DNA from: Candidatus Pacearchaeota archaeon
Lineage (GTDB): Archaea > Nanobdellota > Nanobdellia > Pacearchaeales > GW2011-AR1
Direction: 5' to 3'
DNA: 6,706 bases
Assembly: GCA_014728565.1 (NCBI GenBank)
Contig: WJLK01000137.1
Coordinates: 1-6,706 of the forward strand
Shown here: positions 5,544 to 6,706 of the stretch, piece by piece
How the letters are laid out: every line of letters starts with the position of its first letter
Numbering within the stretch: position 1 is the stretch's first letter
The notes under the pieces: model-generated
The model's input: the letters and a program-made list of their open reading frames with translations, nothing else
What the model was told of the DNA's origin: nothing
Database searches by the model: none
Position numbers and translations under genes: made by a program

Positions 5544-5970
5544 GATAACCCTCAGAAAATATGAAAAACCACAGGGTTTGGAAAAAAGAGAACTTATTAG
5601 AAAGATATGTTTATCATTGGGTCTATTGCAATTAGCTGATTCAAGAGATATTATTGTTGATATTTTAATGGTTCTTATTGAAGCTAATAGGGAAAAACAA
5701 GAACTTTCCAGTGAGGAGATTGGAGATAAAGTGGAATTTTTAAGAAAAAAATACAGTCTAGAAACAAAAGGACTTGCAGAATCAAATATAAGAAGACAAT
5801 TGAAAAGACTGAGAGACGCTATGTTGATTGAAAAAACAGACAACAGATATTATCTAAATGAGCATTCAAGTCTTAAAGAAATTTTTGAGAACAATCTTGA
5901 AAGATTTGTTATTCCTCAGATAATTGAGAGAATCAAAGAATATTTAAATGAATTAGAAAAAATGAATTAG
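5521..5970 (+). CDS. Winged helix-turn-helix protein, likely transcription regulator
   Basis: This 149-residue protein has an N-terminal leader (MKDIPLSEITLRKYEKP) and a probable winged-helix domain at about 42-112. Helix 1 is SRDIIVDILMVLIEA, helix 2 LSSEEIGDKVEFLRKKY (62-78), the recognition helix AESNIRRQLKRLRDAMLIEK (86-105) and the wing NRYYL (108-112). A C-terminal amphipathic helical segment, FVIPQIIERIKEYLNELEK (129-147), may mediate dimerisation. The family appears to be an archaeal conserved protein of unknown target. It starts 23 bases inside the two-TM gene in another frame; the leader after this ATG looks native, so the overlap is taken as real. Partnership with the membrane protein suggests membrane-linked regulation, but that is inference. 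Autoregulation of the divergent promoter at 5191-5234 is plausible. Confidence 0.85.
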   Translation: MKDIPLSEITLRKYEKPQGLEKRELIRKICLSLGLLQLADSRDIIVDILMVLIEANREKQELSSEEIGDKVEFLRKKYSLETKGLAESNIRRQLKRLRDAMLIEKTDNRYYLNEHSSLKEIFENNLERFVIPQIIERIKEYLNELEKMN

Positions 5971-5992
5971 AAAAAATAAAAAAAATAAAAAT
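5971..5992 (-). terminator. Poly-T terminator of the lysine-tail gene (minus strand)
   Basis: The 22 bases between the two convergent stops read AAAAAATAAAAAAAATAAAAAT on the plus strand. On the minus strand this is an almost pure T tract just after the lysine-rich protein's stop codon, matching the T-run terminators used by archaeal RNA polymerase. The plus-strand winged-helix gene has no corresponding T-run here, so its transcript may run into the convergent gene. Confidence 0.55.
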
Positions 5993-6490
5993 TTATTTCT
6001 TTTTCTTAGCAGGTTTCTTTTTTGAAGTTTTCTTTGCTGGCTTTTTTGCAGGTTTCTTTTTCGCCTGTTTTTTTGCAGGTTTTGGCTTTGCTTTTTTCAC
6101 TGGTTTTTTCTTAACAGGTTTTGGTTTAGGTTTTGGTCTGTGTCTTTTCTTCTTACTGCTTGATTTAACACCAGCAAGCTTAGCCCTGACAGGTTTTGGA
6201 GCTTGTCTGGAAGCAAACTTCTTAGCCTGAGCTGTAAGTTTACCTACTCTTGCAATTGAACTTCTTATTTTCTTATCTAGTTTCACTAATTCCTTGTTAA
6301 CTTTCCTTGATGATTCTGATAGTGTTCTTCTAGAAATCTTTCCTGATTTGTATCTTCTCTGTTCTCCCTCAAAACTTTTCATAAGAGCTTCTTTTTCATT
6401 CTGCATATCTCTTATGGATTCTCCCTCGACATTGACTGCCTTAAGAATCTTTGCAAAAGCAGATTCATCCATTCTTTTTGCTTTAACCAT
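5993..6490 (-). CDS. Coiled-coil protein with histone-H1-like lysine-rich tail
   Basis: The 165-residue product starts MVKAKRMDESAFAKILKAVN at 6490. This start is chosen because AAAAGGAGGTTAAAA directly precedes it on the minus strand, giving a strong Shine-Dalgarno site, and a TATA box lies further up. The frame stays open upstream to the window edge, but that extension has no start supported by an SD and overlaps other signals. Residues 22-95 are helical and highly charged (KEALMKSFEGEQRRYKSGKI, then KVNKELVKLDKKIRSSI), probably coiled coil. From about 108 on the chain is low complexity: 25 of residues 121-165 are lysine, mixed with P and A in KKPAKK/KPKPAKK repeats. Such tails bind DNA or RNA non-specifically in H1-like proteins (bacterial Hc1, AlgP). 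A chromosome- or RNA-binding role is likely; the family was not recognised. Confidence 0.85.
   Translation of the reverse strand: MVKAKRMDESAFAKILKAVNVEGESIRDMQNEKEALMKSFEGEQRRYKSGKISRRTLSESSRKVNKELVKLDKKIRSSIARVGKLTAQAKKFASRQAPKPVRAKLAGVKSSSKKKRHRPKPKPKPVKKKPVKKAKPKPAKKQAKKKPAKKPAKKTSKKKPAKKKK
6009..6060 (-). repeat. Internal DNA repeat encoding lysine-rich KKPA units
   Basis: GCAGGTTTCTTTT occurs exactly at 6009-6021 and 6048-6060, and a variant GCAGGTTTTGG at about 6076. On the coding (minus) strand these encode KKPA/KPA units of the tail. The near-identity at DNA level suggests recent expansion or homogenisation by slippage or recombination. Confidence 0.65.
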
Positions 6491-6505
6491 TTTTAACCTC
6501 CTTTT
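6491..6505 (-). promoter_or_regulatory. Strong Shine-Dalgarno site of the lysine-tail gene
   Basis: On the minus strand AAAAGGAGGTTAAAA precedes ATG directly. GGAGGT is complementary to the 3' end of archaeal 16S rRNA and sits about 5-6 bases from the start codon. It is the only strong SD noticed in the window; most other genes have near-leaderless starts or weak purine stretches. It fixes the start at 6490 rather than further upstream. Confidence 0.8.
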
Positions 6506-6544
6506 ATTTTTTTTAAAAATATAATTAGATATCGTAAACATTGT

Positions 6545-6552
6545 ATTTAAAT
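6545..6552 (-). promoter_or_regulatory. TATA box of the lysine-tail gene
   Basis: ATTTAAAT is a palindromic AT box (CATTTAAATAC on the minus strand). It lies about 58 bases before the ATG at 6490, predicting transcription from about 6522 and a leader of about 30 bases that includes the SD site. This fits the gene being SD-led rather than leaderless. Confidence 0.55.
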
Positions 6553-6571
6553 GTTTTTGTGGATATGGATC

Positions 6572-6593
6572 TGGGACAGGATTAGCTGTCCCA
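6572..6593. repeat. Perfect hairpin, 8-bp stem and 6-base loop, after the transposase-like stop
   Basis: TGGGACAG (6572-6579) and CTGTCCCA (6586-6593) pair perfectly around the loop GATTAG. The stem is GC-rich against a very AT-rich background. It starts immediately after the TAA at 6596-6594 of the transposase-like fragment on the minus strand. Candidate roles are the terminal end of that insertion sequence, a protective hairpin against read-through, or a transcription terminator. No T-run follows on the minus strand, which weakens the terminator option. Confidence 0.7.
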
Positions 6594-6706
6594 TTAAAGA
6601 TTAAATAAATTTCTCCAAATACATCTACAAAAGAGAGCTGTATCAATTCTATCAGGCCTCTTTTGTCTAACTTTCCATCCAAACATTTTCTTATCAGCAC
6701 CAAATG
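6594..6706 (-). CDS. Probable transposase, C-terminal fragment, cut by right window edge
   Basis: The minus-strand frame beginning at 6704 reads FGADKKMFGWKVRQKRPDRI, continues DTALFCRCIWRNLFNL and ends at TAA (6596-6594). The arrangement, with aromatic-Gly then V-R, a basic stretch and a final hydrophobic helix ending in N-L, resembles the C-terminal helix of several IS4/IS5/IS1182-type DDE transposases (pattern FG..VR.......L...I..NL). Only about 36 residues are visible, so the family and its integrity are uncertain. Another minus-strand frame is open over the same bases and runs on into the lysine-tail gene, but that frame gives no familiar protein. The hairpin directly after the stop would suit an element end. 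The left-edge transposase-like protein appears to be of a different type. Confidence 0.5.
   Translation of the reverse strand, partial: FGADKKMFGWKVRQKRPDRIDTALFCRCIWRNLFNL

Noticed and set aside
5505..5843. Minus-strand 112-codon frame
   Set aside because: It is antisense to the winged-helix gene, with shadow-like S/F/L/I composition and no supporting promoter or ribosome site.
6294..6524. Plus-strand 76-codon frame
   Set aside because: It is antisense to the coiled-coil part of the lysine-tail gene, and its hydrophobic composition results from complementing K/E codons.
6491..6703. N-terminal extension of the lysine-tail protein beginning at a TTG codon
   Set aside because: A strong GGAGGT site and TATA box support the ATG at 6490. 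The extension spans that promoter and a hairpin, overlaps a better transposase-like frame and gives no familiar protein pattern.
1..6706. Composite transposon bounded by two copies of the same insertion sequence
   Set aside because: The two edge fragments show different protein patterns and different end structures (TGTCA repeats on the left, TGGGACAG hairpin on the right), so they do not appear to be copies of one element.

Overview
This AT-rich window looks like a piece of an archaeal chromosome, most likely from a small-genome DPANN-type lineage (Pacearchaeota/Woesearchaeota-like). The domain is supported by an aIF5A with the hypusination motif, a tiny ribosomal protein eL40, a single-domain archaeal TYW1, and TATA boxes of the TTTATAAA/ATTTAAAA type lying about 25-30 bases before several start codons, which implies leaderless or nearly leaderless mRNAs. 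The DPANN placement is an inference from protein resemblance recalled from memory and from base composition; it was not tested by a search.

Layout. Bases 1-183 (minus) hold the N-terminus of a transposase/integrase-like gene cut by the left edge. Its probable element end lies in a cluster of TGTC/GACA half-sites at 231-253. Next come plus-strand housekeeping and membrane genes: aIF5A (308-697), a small multi-pass membrane protein (722-1150), a 54-residue eL40 (1202-1366) and an intramembrane site-2 metalloprotease with PDZ-like regions (1439-2899). A tight plus-strand operon follows (2930-4826): a 128-residue protein with a possible degenerate PD-(D/E)XK nuclease fold, TYW1 for wyosine synthesis in tRNA-Phe, and a TehB-like class I methyltransferase, with gaps of 1 and 3 bases.

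A convergent minus gene (4830-5177) encodes a one-domain Rossmann/CARF-like protein. It is divergently transcribed, from a shared AT-rich promoter region, from a pair of plus genes: a conserved two-TM protein (5262-5543) and a winged-helix protein (5521-5970) that overlaps it by 23 bases. Last, a minus-strand gene (5993-6490) encodes a coiled-coil protein with an extremely lysine-rich, histone-H1-like tail; a strong Shine-Dalgarno site fixes its start. Beyond it, up to the right edge, is what looks like the C-terminus of a second, unrelated transposase (6594-6706, minus) followed by an 8-bp-stem hairpin.

The window is therefore a block of core and poorly characterised conserved genes apparently lying between two mobile elements. 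The least understood parts are the nuclease-like/TYW1/methyltransferase operon, the divergent CARF-like and two-TM/winged-helix cluster, and the lysine-tailed protein. No CRISPR array, rRNA or tRNA gene was recognised.
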